From Hippophae tibetana (taxonomy: Eukaryota > Streptophyta > Magnoliopsida > Rosales > Elaeagnaceae), in contig CM072809.1 in assembly GCA_037013495.1 (NCBI GenBank), positions 12,676,001 through 12,740,000 of the forward strand: DNA of 64,000 bases, given 5' to 3'. This document shows, in pieces, positions 13,916 through 23,564 of this stretch. The notes below the pieces were generated by a model, which saw only the letters and a program-made list of their open reading frames with translations, searched no databases and was not told the origin of the DNA. The position numbers and the translations under genes are program-made. Each line of letters opens with the position of its first letter. Within the stretch, counting starts at the first letter, position 1.

Positions 13916-14217
13916 TTTCATTAAATCTTTTACCAATAGAGAATTCATTGTTGGGTTTGGTTATTGGCTTGAGTGAACCAGAATCTGTTAACCATGGCTC
14001 CTCCTAGATTTTGAAAAGGTTGTTTTTTTGCTAATTGACCACCTAATTTCTTCTTTTAATTGAGCCCTTAACTATATAATACATTTCCACGTCGAGATAG
14101 CTTATGGCCTGGATCAACCTTCAAAAATGAGTCGTTGAAATATTTTCCCCGAAGTAATTTGTAGAAAAGAAAATCAGATTGTGTACACAATCTCCATGCT
14201 TGTTTTGCTAGCAAGGC

Positions 14218-14404
14218 CAACTTAAAAAGTTTAATATTTTTGAATCACAGAACTTCTAGGTTGCTATAACTTGCTCCAGGATAACTAATGTATTTTTTTT
14301 CCTTGTCTCTTGTCAACTTAAAAAGTTTAATATCTTTGAATCACAGACCTTTTGGGTTGCTGTAACTTGTTCCAAGATAACTAATGTATTTTTTTTCTTG
14401 TCTT
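14218..14404. repeat. 96-bp tandem duplication within LINE 3' part
   Basis: CAACTTAAAAAGTTTAATAT followed by TTGAATCACAGA...GGTTGCT..AACTTG is repeated with starts at 14218 and 14314. The copies differ at several positions. It overlaps the minus-strand LALLAKQAWRL-coding region of the LINE, so it arose after or during LINE decay. Confidence 0.75.
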
Positions 14405-15858
14405 TAGTTCCTATTGGGAAAAATTGATTACCGTAAAAAAATAAATTTCATAAATTTAAGATAATTTTTTAAATTAAAATAGAACAAAAAATAATACAAA
14501 TTTTTTTTAGCGTAGGTACCGTAAATCACTTAAAACTTCATCTGTAATAAAATGTGATTATAAATTTCATATTTAAGTGAATCTTTTATAAAAATATAAT
14601 AATTATGTATCTTCAATTTGTAGGTAAAATTTCATAAATTAATTCTTAATTTTTCCTTTAAAAAAACTTTATATCACTGAGGTTCTCTTTAATCTTTTTC
14701 TCACTATATTTCAAAATTGAGGCAAAAATTTTATTTATAGAACCAAAACTTCATCACTTCCGTCATTCAATCCAAATTTTAAGAAAATAACAACCCATTT
14801 TTTATTTTTTTTTCTCTTCTTATCTCATTCTCAACCTTAATTGCTGAATGTTTTTTATTTTATTTGTTATTGGCCCATGAGATGGACCAACAGTTCCTCA
14901 CCAATATATTCTCACCATTTTTGTAATTTCATCACAGATAAAGTATAGAAGTTGGAAGCAAAGCAGCAAGTAGTTTGGAACAACTGTAACGATGACCTTA
15001 AGTAACACCTCTTTTCCACATGATGAAAGAAAATGAGCAGACCATGCATCAATCCGCTTCTAAACTTTCTCACAAATAAAATTAAAGGCCTTCACCCTAC
15101 TTTTGTCAATTAAGGAGGGAAGACCCAAGTATTTGTCTACTCCTAAATTGGGTATCGCTAGGATTCCCATGAGCTCTCTCCTCACATTATCTAGGGTATT
15201 AGCACTTAAAAACATGGATGATTTTTGCATGTTGATTTCTTGGCCTGAACCTCTTCCATATTTAATCAGTAAATGCTTCACATAATCAAGGTCCTATTTC
15301 TTCGCTTTGTAAAATATCAGCGAATCATCTGCGAAACATAGGTGAGAAATAGACGGACTATTCCTGCTCACTTTCAACCCTTGAATACACTTTTAGATGG
15401 TTCAGCACGTAACAAAAGAGAAGAGAGACATTCAGCATATAAAATAAAAAGATAAGGGGATAGAGGGTGGCCTTGCTTCAACCCTCTCTCTGGTATGATG
15501 AAACCTGTGATCTGTTCTCCCACCACACAAGAATAGGTTACTAATGAAATACAAGAACAAATCCAACCCAAATTTTTTTCATGAAATCCCAATTTTCTTA
15601 ATATAGTTGTTACAAAATTTCATTCAATTTTATTATAAGCTTTACTCATATAATCTTAAGACCAATATGAAAATTCTTCCCCAATTGTCTAATACGCAAT
15701 TTATGGAAGAGTAATTGGGCAACAAAAACATTATCAATAATAAATCCATGTTGCACAAAAGTGCTTTGATAAACACTAATAATGTTAGGTAATAACCCTT
15801 GAAGTCTCTTAATAAGAATTTTAGCAATTATCTTGTAAACGGTGGTATATATGCTAAT

Positions 15859-17018
15859 GGGGCTGTTTAAAAATAAGTGTTGAAAATGCAAAGGTTAAAG
15901 TCTTAAAAGTCTTTTCAAATAAAACAAGCTATCTCAAAGTTATATTCTTTCTTTCATATATTTATTACAATTCTATAGCTATATATAAGAATATTTACTT
16001 CTTAAATTATTTTATTAATTAAACATTCTTTAATTTACTCATTGAATTAATGATTACTTGTTTTACTCATTGAATTAATGATTATTTGTTTTACTCCTTA
16101 AATTAATGATTCCTTGTTTTTTCTCTTGAATTAATCATTAAATTAAGAATGACAATTCCTTGATTTACTCCTTAATTTACTTTTTAATTTTATCTTCAAT
16201 ACTTCTACTCAAGCTGGATCCATACAGTTTATGAATCTAAGTTTGCACAGAATTCGTTGAAACTGATGAGAAGTCAAGACAAAAAAGGTAAAACTAACAA
16301 AAATGCTAATTACAATAGCAAAAAAAAATATTGTTGTCGATGTGGGACCTTTCCTTTTACCATAATACTTTTCATTTACATCGGGCAGGTAGGAACTACA
16401 GAAGAGATTTAATCCATCATCGTCAAGAGCTTGGTTTCTATGTGAGAACTTTTCTTTTACCATAATACTCCTCCTCCACATTAACTAGGTAGAAGCTGTA
16501 GGAGATATTTAATCCATCATCGCCAAGAAATTTGGTTTAAAAAAATTAGAACAAGAAATCGCTCTAATAGAATGTCAAATGCACTTTGAGACATCACAGA
16601 CTCTTCTGTCGATAACATAGATAAAATTACAAGAACTACAAATATATGCTATTTCGGTAAAGGAATAACAATTTTTTCAGGAAGATCGACTTGCTCTGAT
16701 ACCATGTTGAAAATTGGTATTGGAAAACGTCAAAGTCAAAGACCTTTTTAAATAAAACAATTCCTCTCAAAGTTGTATTATTTCTTTCGTATATTCATTA
16801 CAATTCTATAACTATACATAGGGAGATTTACTCCTTAAATTATTATATGAGTTAAACATTCTTTGATTTACTTATTAAATTAAGGATTCTTTGTTTTTTT
16901 CCTTGAATTAATCCTTAAATTAAGAATGACAACTCTTTGATTTACTCCTTGAATTAATGAGTTGATACTTCTTAATTAACTCCTTAATTTACTTCTTAAT
17001 TTTATCTTCAATAGAGGC
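15859..17018 (-). mobile_element. TRIM-like non-autonomous LTR element nested in the LINE
   Basis: Direct repeats of 338 bp (15864-16201) and 309 bp (16705-17013) share TGTTGAAAA starts and CTTCAATA ends on the plus strand. The first copy carries an extra 14 bp near its start. Immediately left of the right repeat, TTGCTCTGATACCA is the reverse complement of a tRNA-Met primer site, so the element is on the minus strand. Near-matching 5-bp duplications GGGGC (15859-15863) and GAGGC (17014-17018) flank it, and removing the element rejoins the LINE RT coding region. The interior is only about 500 bp with no gag or pol, which defines a TRIM/SMART-type element. Confidence 0.75.
16209..16540 (-). 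repeat. Two 100-bp repeats and a 90-codon frame inside the TRIM
   Basis: The TRIM interior contains two diverged tandem copies with a 100-bp period (starts at 16341 and 16441), each including TTTTACCATAATACT and TTTAATCCATCATCG. On the minus strand, 16481-16209 stays open for 90 codons. It holds DDDGLNLFCSSYLPDV and then a hydrophobic segment IFFFAIVISIFVSFTFFVL, a plausible membrane span. This may be a captured host-gene fragment; I do not recognise the family and there is no sign of expression. Confidence 0.4.
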
Positions 17019-17171
17019 GAAAATGGTTCATAGTGGAGGGTTTCTTTACCTTTGACACCAGTGCAATAAGGGAGGCATTGGCGGCTGTGGATAATCGTCC
17101 ATGCGTAAAAAAGCTTTTAACAACATTAGATACCTCCCTGCTCAAGATATGTCATTGTTCTTGGAAGAATC

Positions 17172-17640
17172 TGTTAGGCACAACGGGTAAAAAATAAAAT
17201 GAATTCAACAGAGTAGAATAATGATACCCAAAATTTAATGTGATTTATCCTTTAATTTGAGCTAAGTCCACAGGATAAACTTCGAAAAATATTTCTTCCA
17301 CTAATAAAATTAATAGGTACAAAGTGAGAAACAATACAACAAATTGAGATAAACCCAAAATAATGTCACACAAGTGTTTTCCAAACTCAATATTTTGTCA
17401 TTTCCCTCTTAGAAAAATATCTCAATATTTTGGTCTAAGTCTCACTTCCTTACACACAATACTATTTTTCTTTAAAGAAAATTGTTCCTTTGACTTTGTT
17501 TTACTCCTCTTCTTGTTTTGATGTGTTGATATTTCTCTAAGATAAAGACATTATCTATTTATAGGAAAAAATGTCTATTAATGTTAGATGTATTTGTTAA
17601 ATGTGATTGCACCTAATATTTGTGGTTGTTGTACCTAACA
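17172..17640 (-). mobile_element. Solo LTR (469 bp) nested in the LINE
   Basis: The segment starts TGTTAGGCACAAC and ends GTACCTAACA, inverted TG...CA termini of eight bases with one mismatch. It interrupts the minus-strand LINE ORF2 between the pre-RT and RT blocks. On the minus strand it carries a CTATAAATAG TATA motif (reverse complement at about 17555-17565), as expected for an LTR promoter. I found no matching 5-bp flanks (GAATC left, TTTTT right), so a flank may have mutated or been deleted. Confidence 0.6.
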
Positions 17641-17965
17641 TTTTTATTTTTTTCATCTTCAACGTAGGAAGGACTTTAAACCATCTTGACCTGGTGACTT
17701 ATTTGGGGCAATACTATAACTGATTCAACAATCTTCACATCAGTAACCATTCTCACCAAATTAATATTTTGCTCCCTGGTTACTTCGGAAGTTGTCCAAC
17801 TTGTAGCCAATTCAACGTCATTTTTGGTGGGTAAGGTGGAAGAGAAAAGATTTTTAAAACGATTGACCACCTGTCTTGTAGCTCCTCCAGGTTCTCAACC
17901 CACTGATCATTGTCATTCTTCAGCCCATATAAATTATCTTCATCGGTGGTTATAAGATCTTCCTC

Positions 17966-18390
17966 ATTTAGCTGGTCCTAATTTTCAGCCATATATAAGC
18001 TTATCTTCTGAAAAAGGAAACAATACCTTGCAATATTGCTTTCCTTCTTCAGCTATGGCCAACGACCAAACATTATTATATCTACTTATGATACTCACCT
18101 TCTTCTTTTTCTTCATTTCTCACCCTTCTGATTTAGGCAATGCTCTTAATTCACTCAAAGATTGTGGGTTTGATTCAATATATCAGTTGGGTGATTCTAT
18201 ATCAGACACAGGCAATGACATACTTGGAAACCCAAATTTTACTTGCTTTAGACCTCCTTATGGAGAATCTTTCTCAAACAAACCAACTGGCCGGTGCTCC
18301 AATGGGTTGCTCATGATTGATTACATATGCATACATTGAAACTTTCTTAACTTAATTTTAGATGTATAAATGAATGGTTTAATTAGAAAA
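17966..18390 (+). pseudogene. Duplicated promoter and first exon of GDSL esterase
   Basis: Collinear with 41960-42390 of the intact GDSL gene downstream. It shares the TTAGCTGGTC..AATTTTCAGCC motif, the ATATAAGC TATA region (17993-18000), a start ATG at 18055 and 90 codons of exon 1 with the GDSL block YQLGDSISDTGND. It also shares about 60 bp of intron start. The donor ATAG|GTACAC of the intact gene reads ATATGCATAC here, so the splice site is lost and the frame ends shortly after at about 18339. No exon 2-6 homologue follows; a hAT element starts at 18663. This is a partial duplicate, not a working gene. The conserved promoter leaves open that it is still transcribed. Confidence 0.85.
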
Positions 18391-18977
18391 GAAAAAATTT
18401 GTTGACCCATGTCTTGAAAAATTAATCGTGAAAAAAGGTTGTTAAACTAACGCTTTAGTTACCTGATTTTCAAATGTAATATTTTAATCATATAATAAAA
18501 AATATGTATTTTAATTTTAAAATTGTTAACTTTATTTTCAAAATAAATGTATTTAAGTTTTATAAATTTAGGTTTTCAGTATTAAATTATACATTTTTTC
18601 AATTATTAGATTAAAATGTTTCAATACATTAAAATATAAAATATTTTTTTCATAAAAATTATTAAGGGTGAACAAAATATCTGATCAATTCGATCAAATT
18701 CGAAAAAAAATAGTGGTTTCGATCCAAAATCGGATCAGATTCGGATTCAGATTCAGATTGAAAATATTCAAATTCGAATAATCCAATTCGATTCGATACA
18801 TTTATATATTATTTTAAAATAAATATATAATAATTAATAAACCTAATTATCTAACCTAACTTATTAAACCGAGTCGCCAATCTCTTAAGAAACCTAATAA
18901 TTTTTACAGCTTCCATCTTTCTCTCTGCCTCCATTACTGGTTTCAGGTTCTACTACTCGTCGTTCTGTTGTTATCTG

Positions 18978-19062
18978 TTCTGCTCGTTGCTCGCTGCTTG
19001 CTGCACTCTGCTCGCTACTTGTTGCACTTTGCTCACTGCTTGCTACACTCTACTCGCCAGTC
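18978..19062 (+). repeat. About 21-bp imperfect tandem repeat in the hAT leader
   Basis: Variants of TGCTCGCTGCTTGCTGCACTC occur in series, about three and a half units. The tract lies upstream of the transposase remnant and is much richer in C and G than the surrounding DNA. Confidence 0.65.
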
Positions 19063-19396
19063 TTTGCTCTGCCGTCGCTATTTGTTATTTGGTGTTCGCT
19101 CCTGTCACTTTTTATTGTTCTTAATCATCCTACACATGAGGTTATATTTGTTTGAACTTTTTTCTTTTTCTAAATTTTAATTTTAGATTTAATATTCAAA
19201 TGCTCTGTTTTGTTTGTTATTGATAGTTATTACTTTTGTTTCAAATTAATGTGTGAAGCAAGAAGCTATCTAAAAATATTGTGTGGTTTTCTACTTTTTT
19301 ATAATAATTTTCAAGAGCTATGAGATGAAATTACGAGTCTGAATAGAAATATGATGATATTGTAGAACAAAAATTAGGTAACATTATAAGAAAAAT

Positions 19397-19593
19397 TTGA
19401 ACGGTCATAACTTTGTGCTGGATGATCATACAATTAGTCCATACATGAGTTCCTTGTCTTCTAAAATTGTACAATCTTTGATTTATACTCAAAATTGGAT
19501 TTGTTCATCTCCAATCATTAATATCCAAGAATCACTTGATGAAATTGAGGGTCTAGAATCAAGTATATTGCATAAAACTTTCAAATATATATT

Positions 19594-19597
<4 letters not shown>
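19397..19597 (+). pseudogene. hAT transposase dimerisation-domain remnant
   Basis: A 66-codon frame contains LDDHTISPYMSSLSSKIVQS followed by LIYTQNWICSS, closely matching the C-terminal hAT dimerisation region (pattern LD..RSSL.P..VEALICTQ.WL). It ends in an acidic stretch (ESLDEIEGLE). Only about 50 residues of a usually 600-700-residue protein remain. The BED zinc finger and catalytic DDE region are absent, so it cannot be an active transposase. The annotated start is not meaningful; the piece continues a deleted upstream frame. Confidence 0.75.
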
Positions 19598-19629
<32 letters not shown>

Positions 19630-20355
19630 TTGTTATCAAATATATATTATTATGTTTATTAGCTCATTATTTATGTATATTTTTATCTTTTTAATTTTGA
19701 TCATGGAGATGTTTTTGATGGTATTGGTGACTTAAACATTGAATGATTATTAAAAAGAGTTATTGTTATTATTAATTTTGGAGAGTGAAGTTAATTTATG
19801 TAATTGATATTTAATTTTTTTGAGTTAAATTATGTAATTGATGTTGAATTTTTTTCTTTTTGATTTTTTTTGTTGAATTATTTTTAATTATGTTGTCTAC
19901 TTTTTAATTTGTATGAAAAATATTTTTATTTTATGTAATTTTTCATTTTATATGTTGAAATTATATCAGATTTGGATTTGTTCGGATTGACATTTATAGC
20001 GGTTCGGATCAGATTGATATTTTATAATTTGCTTATTTATGTAATTTTTTTAATATATTTAAATTAAAATTTTGACCCTATCCGATCAGATTGAAATTTA
20101 AAGCGGATTCAGATTTGTTCAGATTGACATGTACAATGGATCAGATTCGAATTGACATTTAAACCGGATTCAGATTGAATAATTTTCGGATCGGATTCGG
20201 ATTGACTTAAAATTAGTGGTTTTAGATTTGTTCGCATTGACATGTACAATAAATCAAAATCAGATTGAATAATTTATAATTTACTTTGGATCAGATCAAA
20301 TTCAAATTGAACTAAAACTTGCGGTTTTAAACCGATGTTCACCCCTAAAAATTAC

Positions 20356-20790
20356 TTAACATCTGGTTTCTTGATTAAAGGAATTGCACCATTCTTTAAC
20401 ATAATATCTTATATAAAATTCTAGTACATTTAATTAAAATATATTTTAATATTTTATTTATTTTAATAAAGATACCATATTTGTGTTGTATCATTTTTTT
20501 AAAGATAAAAAGTGAGACACCACGTATGCGTTAACTATGCAAAATAAATTTTTATTATCAATTTTATAAAAATAATGAATTTATATTATTATATCTAATA
20601 ATTATAAATTTAAAGTAAAATTTTGTTAAAAATTAATTACACGTATTATTTTTCCATAGTTTTTCTTGTTGAATATAATGTACATATCTTAGTATATATA
20701 AAAGCCACCATAATGTATTAACTTTATATTCTAGTCATTCGTTTTGTGCATTAAAATTACGTTTATATCCTTTGTTCTTCAAGTTTGACT
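20356..20790. other. AT-rich spacer
   Basis: No gene or repeat boundary is recognisable between the hAT element and the inverted repeat of the next locus. Confidence 0.6.
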
Positions 20791-20799
20791 TAAAAAAAA

Positions 20800-20910
20800 G
20801 GAACATTTTCTAAATTATCCTCGAGGTTTGTTATATCTTCAATTATACCCCTGGGATTTATTTAATATCATAAATGCTCTTGTGTATTAACAGTGTTAAT
20901 CCTCCGTCCA
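20800..20910 (+). repeat. Left inverted repeat flanking the viral insert
   Basis: Contains three degenerate units of the form AAATTATCCTCGAGGTTT / AATTATACCCCTGGGATTT / CATAAATGCTCTTG, then TTAACAGTGTTAAT. The same unit order, inverted, occurs at 28395-28528. The left copy is more diverged from the repeated consensus than the right. Confidence 0.7.
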
Positions 20911-20945
20911 GTATTACTGTTTCTGTTTAGATTTTACTATTCATT

Positions 20946-21100
20946 GAATTTTTACTATTCATTAAATTTTTCAATTTATTGAATTTTTCTTATTCATTGA
21001 ATTTTTACTATTTATTAAATTTTTCATTTTATTGAATTTTTCTTATTCAATGAATTTTTACTATTTATTAAATTTTTCATTTTATTGAATTTTTCTATTC
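20946..21100 (-). repeat. Three 53-bp tandem repeats next to the viral primer site
   Basis: Units starting at 20946, 20999 and 21052 (GAATTTTTACTATTYATTAA...) are nearly identical. They abut the primer-binding site and, in the viral sense, lie just 3' of it. They may be viral leader sequence or arose at the junction during integration. Confidence 0.8.
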
Positions 21101-21103
21101 CTT

Positions 21104-21116
21104 GGCTTTGATACCA
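21104..21116 (-). other. Viral tRNA-Met primer-binding site
   Basis: On the minus strand the sequence reads TGGTATCAAAGCC, complementary (one change) to the initiator tRNA-Met 3' end, the primer of caulimovirid reverse transcription and conventional map position 1. It lies about 770 bases downstream of the viral TATA box, a plausible leader length. Confidence 0.85.
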
Positions 21117-21639
21117 TTTTTTATAGGATCGATACAATATTTATGATTTCTAATCTGGAGTTAGAATTGACCTATTTGATGGTCTTTGTATATTGGTTGG
21201 TGATAATAAATTATTTAAAAAACTTATTATTTTCCTGTATAGATCTAATTTTCTTCTGTATTCATTAGAGTTACATAATATGTTATGTTCTTCATTATGT
21301 TGGTTACTTAATTCCAATCCTGATTCTATTAATTGTTTTTTTAAAATTAAAAATTACTCTTTCATTTGTTAAATCTAATAATTCTAATTTATGTACTAAT
21401 GATTCAATATTCATATTTTTTAATTGGTTTAATCTTATTTTCCTGTTTAAAGATATTATACCTTGTTATAAGCGAATATTTCAACAATTAAGATCCTTAA
21501 TTAGCTTAAATCTATACTTATCATACCTGAATTTAATGGGTCCACCACGGTCTTCCCTTCTGTTCGTCTTCTTTTGTTACACCTGTTATGCCTCAGCTTC
21601 GCTCAAACCTCAACACCCTTCTGGTAATGGTGAGCTTTC

Positions 21640-21900
21640 TGCATCCGTACATGTATGATGTCCAATAGTTGACTTACTGGAGAAGAGTAATAGAACTCCA
21701 TTTTATTCAAGATATAATAATTATTACAACTTAAGGCTAACTAAGAACCTTGAAAGGGTTACTTAGCCGCTCATAGTTACTGGGTACAACATTTTTGGGT
21801 TTTGGGTTTTTCTAGAGAGGTTTTCTAGAGTATTTCAGAGTAGAGAGCTCTGTATTTTTCCGTGTCCTCAGTTATGATAATAAGAGTTCCTTTTATAGAA
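21640..21900 (-). promoter_or_regulatory. 35S-like viral promoter, terminal-redundancy region and poly(A) signal
   Basis: On the minus strand TATAAAAGG (plus coordinates 21889-21897) follows the transactivator gene, and AATAAA (21702-21707) lies about 185 bases further on. This TATA-to-poly(A)-signal spacing matches the short terminal redundancy of caulimovirid pregenomic RNA. A long leader with short ORFs follows until the primer site at 21104. The motifs are seen directly; promoter activity in the present host is unknown. Confidence 0.7.
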
Positions 21901-22113
21901 TAAGGAATCCCTGTTTACAAGACTAAAATTATTATTTTACCCTTGCTTTAATAATTCATCTGCTTTTCCTTTTTTAAAGGATAACCATTACTTTTTTCCT
22001 TGGCATATGATGCCGACTAAGATGTGGGGTCTACATCTTTATTTTTTTTGTAGTCTTCTGCCGACAACTGCTTTCTTTATTCTTTTTTGTTGTTTTTTGT
22101 CGACGGTTCCTTT

Positions 22114-22146
22114 GATGACGTTGACGATGACGTTGACGATGACGCA
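22114..22146 (+). repeat. TGACG-rich repeat in the TAV tail
   Basis: TGATGACGTTGACGATGACG and its continuation contain about five TGACG cores at 6-bp spacing. They encode the Ser/Thr-rich tail of TAV on the minus strand. TGACG is the core of as-1 sites bound by plant TGA bZIP factors. The tract lies about 220-250 bp upstream of the viral TATA box, further than as-1 in the CaMV 35S promoter, so a regulatory role is only a suggestion. Confidence 0.4.
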
Positions 22147-23331
22147 TCTTCATCTTCTCGATATTTGATGCAGAGAATGCATCTATGGTCTTTGGTATCT
22201 TTTCTGGCATAAAAGCAAAATACCTTCCTGGTTTCTTGACCAATTTCTAGGCTGTTACAATTAAAATTGGTTTCATATTTGGTGATTTTTTCACCATCTT
22301 CTTCTAATAGAGCCATGCTGCTGTGAGAAATGATAATAACTTTACTACTTGAATAATTTACTTTAATCTCAGTAGAATTATCGATCTTTCTGAGTTCATA
22401 GTAAATTTGGCTTAGCATTTGTCCTCTTAATACACAAAGTTCTTCTGTGTTGAATTCCTTTTCTGGAAGTGCCCTTGGTTTGAGAACCTCTCTGTTTGTG
22501 TTGGAAATCCCTATTTTGATGAAGTGGTAGGAACTAATACTTCTTTCTTCATTCCAGTCCATTAATGAACTAAAAAATCTAAGATAAACAGGTTTATCAC
22601 CTGCTTTAATTTTCCTTCGGAAATTATTAATTGCTCTTTTAAAATTTTCTGGGAAATAATTTAATTCACTTAAATTAATTCCTGGATAAATATTTTCTAT
22701 TAATCCTGCATGAAATGCTTTATATACAAAAATTGGATCAGCTCCTTCCAATATGTTACTACCTGTAGGAAATTCCTTGTCTGTAGTATAGAATTTCATA
22801 TCTTCAATATGTTCTTGGGTAGATTTTCTGGCTAAATTATAGAGATTTAACCATTGTGGTTTACTGAGGTTCCTGTATTGATCTTTTTCATCTTCAATGA
22901 CTGGTGTAGTTCTAGGAAATGTCTTCCTGAATAACATTGAATGTTTTGTTGTTTTTGATGTCTCTCGTAGAGATGTTTCTCTAAATAGCAATGTAGGCCT
23001 TACTATTTTCCCAAGATTTGTCAATCTGCTTGGAATTGTTGGTTATTGTTGTAGTACCTCAGAGTAATTTCTTACTATCTCCTCTGGAGTTATTAGTTTT
23101 GGTGTTTTGTAGTTGGCATAACTACCTTCTGCTTCTATCCTGTTGGTGAAGGCTCTGTGAGTTACTCCACTGATTCCTAGAATAGATTTGATGGCTTCTG
23201 CCCAGTTGTTATAAATTCCTGGTTTTGGGCCATTATAGACCACATAAACTTTTTTCTGTTCTTCTTTTTCTGCTTCATCTACCCAATTGGGTTTAGAAGT
23301 TTTTTGTGAACTGTTAGGTTCTTCCTTTTTT

Positions 23332-23457
23332 AACAAAGATTCCTCATTTGAGGTTCTGCTTTGTTTTGAACAATTAAGTTCTTCCTGTTTTATTAACAAA
23401 GATTCCTCATTTGAGGTTCTGCTTTGTTTTGAACAATTAAGTTCTTCCTGTTTTATT
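23332..23457 (-). repeat. 63-bp in-frame tandem duplication in TAV
   Basis: Two copies with a 63-bp period (starts 23332 and 23395) encode repeated QEELNCSKQSRTSNEESLL. A third, weaker copy follows toward 23290 (EEPNSSQKTSKPN). The frame is kept, so the duplication could have existed in the replicating virus. Confidence 0.85.
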
Positions 23458-23564
23458 TCTGTCTCTTTAAGAGATTTCTCGAGATATAGCAACTCGAGTT
23501 GTTCCTGTAGGATTTTTATCTTCTTTTCTTTTATCTTGATTTTTATGTCAAGATGTTCCATTCC

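Larger units (their letters stand above)
13920..17960 (-). mobile_element. Decayed LINE (non-LTR retrotransposon) with nested LTR elements
   Basis: Minus-strand ORF2 pieces appear in family order from high to low coordinate. The pre-RT region is at 17676-17960. RT start blocks lie at 17018-17170 (SREVSNVVKSFF, NASLIALVSKV). The RT core continues at 15642-15862 (YTTVYKIIAKILIKRLQ). GLKQGHPLSPYLFILYAECL is at 15374-15592 and the catalytic FADDSLIF at about 15319-15345. A post-RT block is at 15060-15281 (GVDKYLGLPSLIDKS), and the downstream LALLAKQAWRL block lies near 14200. Many stops and frameshifts are present. Between the RT pieces sit a TRIM-like element and a solo LTR. No poly(A) tail or target duplication was identified, so the outer limits are approximate. 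Confidence 0.8.
18655..20355. mobile_element. Non-autonomous hAT element, 1685 bp
   Basis: Termini TAAGGGTGAACA (18663) and TGTTCACCCCTA (ending 20347) are inverted repeats with one mismatch, of the TAGGGG-type seen in hAT elements. They are flanked by 8-bp duplications AAAATTAT (18655-18662) and AAAATTAC (20348-20355), differing at one base. Subterminal regions are packed with GGATCAGATTCGGATTGA-like motifs in both directions (18670-18800 and 19965-20310), probable transposase-binding repeats. The interior keeps a short transposase remnant, so this is an internal-deletion derivative of a once autonomous element. Confidence 0.85.

Noticed and set aside
17172..17640. Target duplication for the nested solo LTR
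   Set aside because: Flanks GAATC and TTTTT do not match, so only the terminal inverted repeat and position in the LINE support the element.
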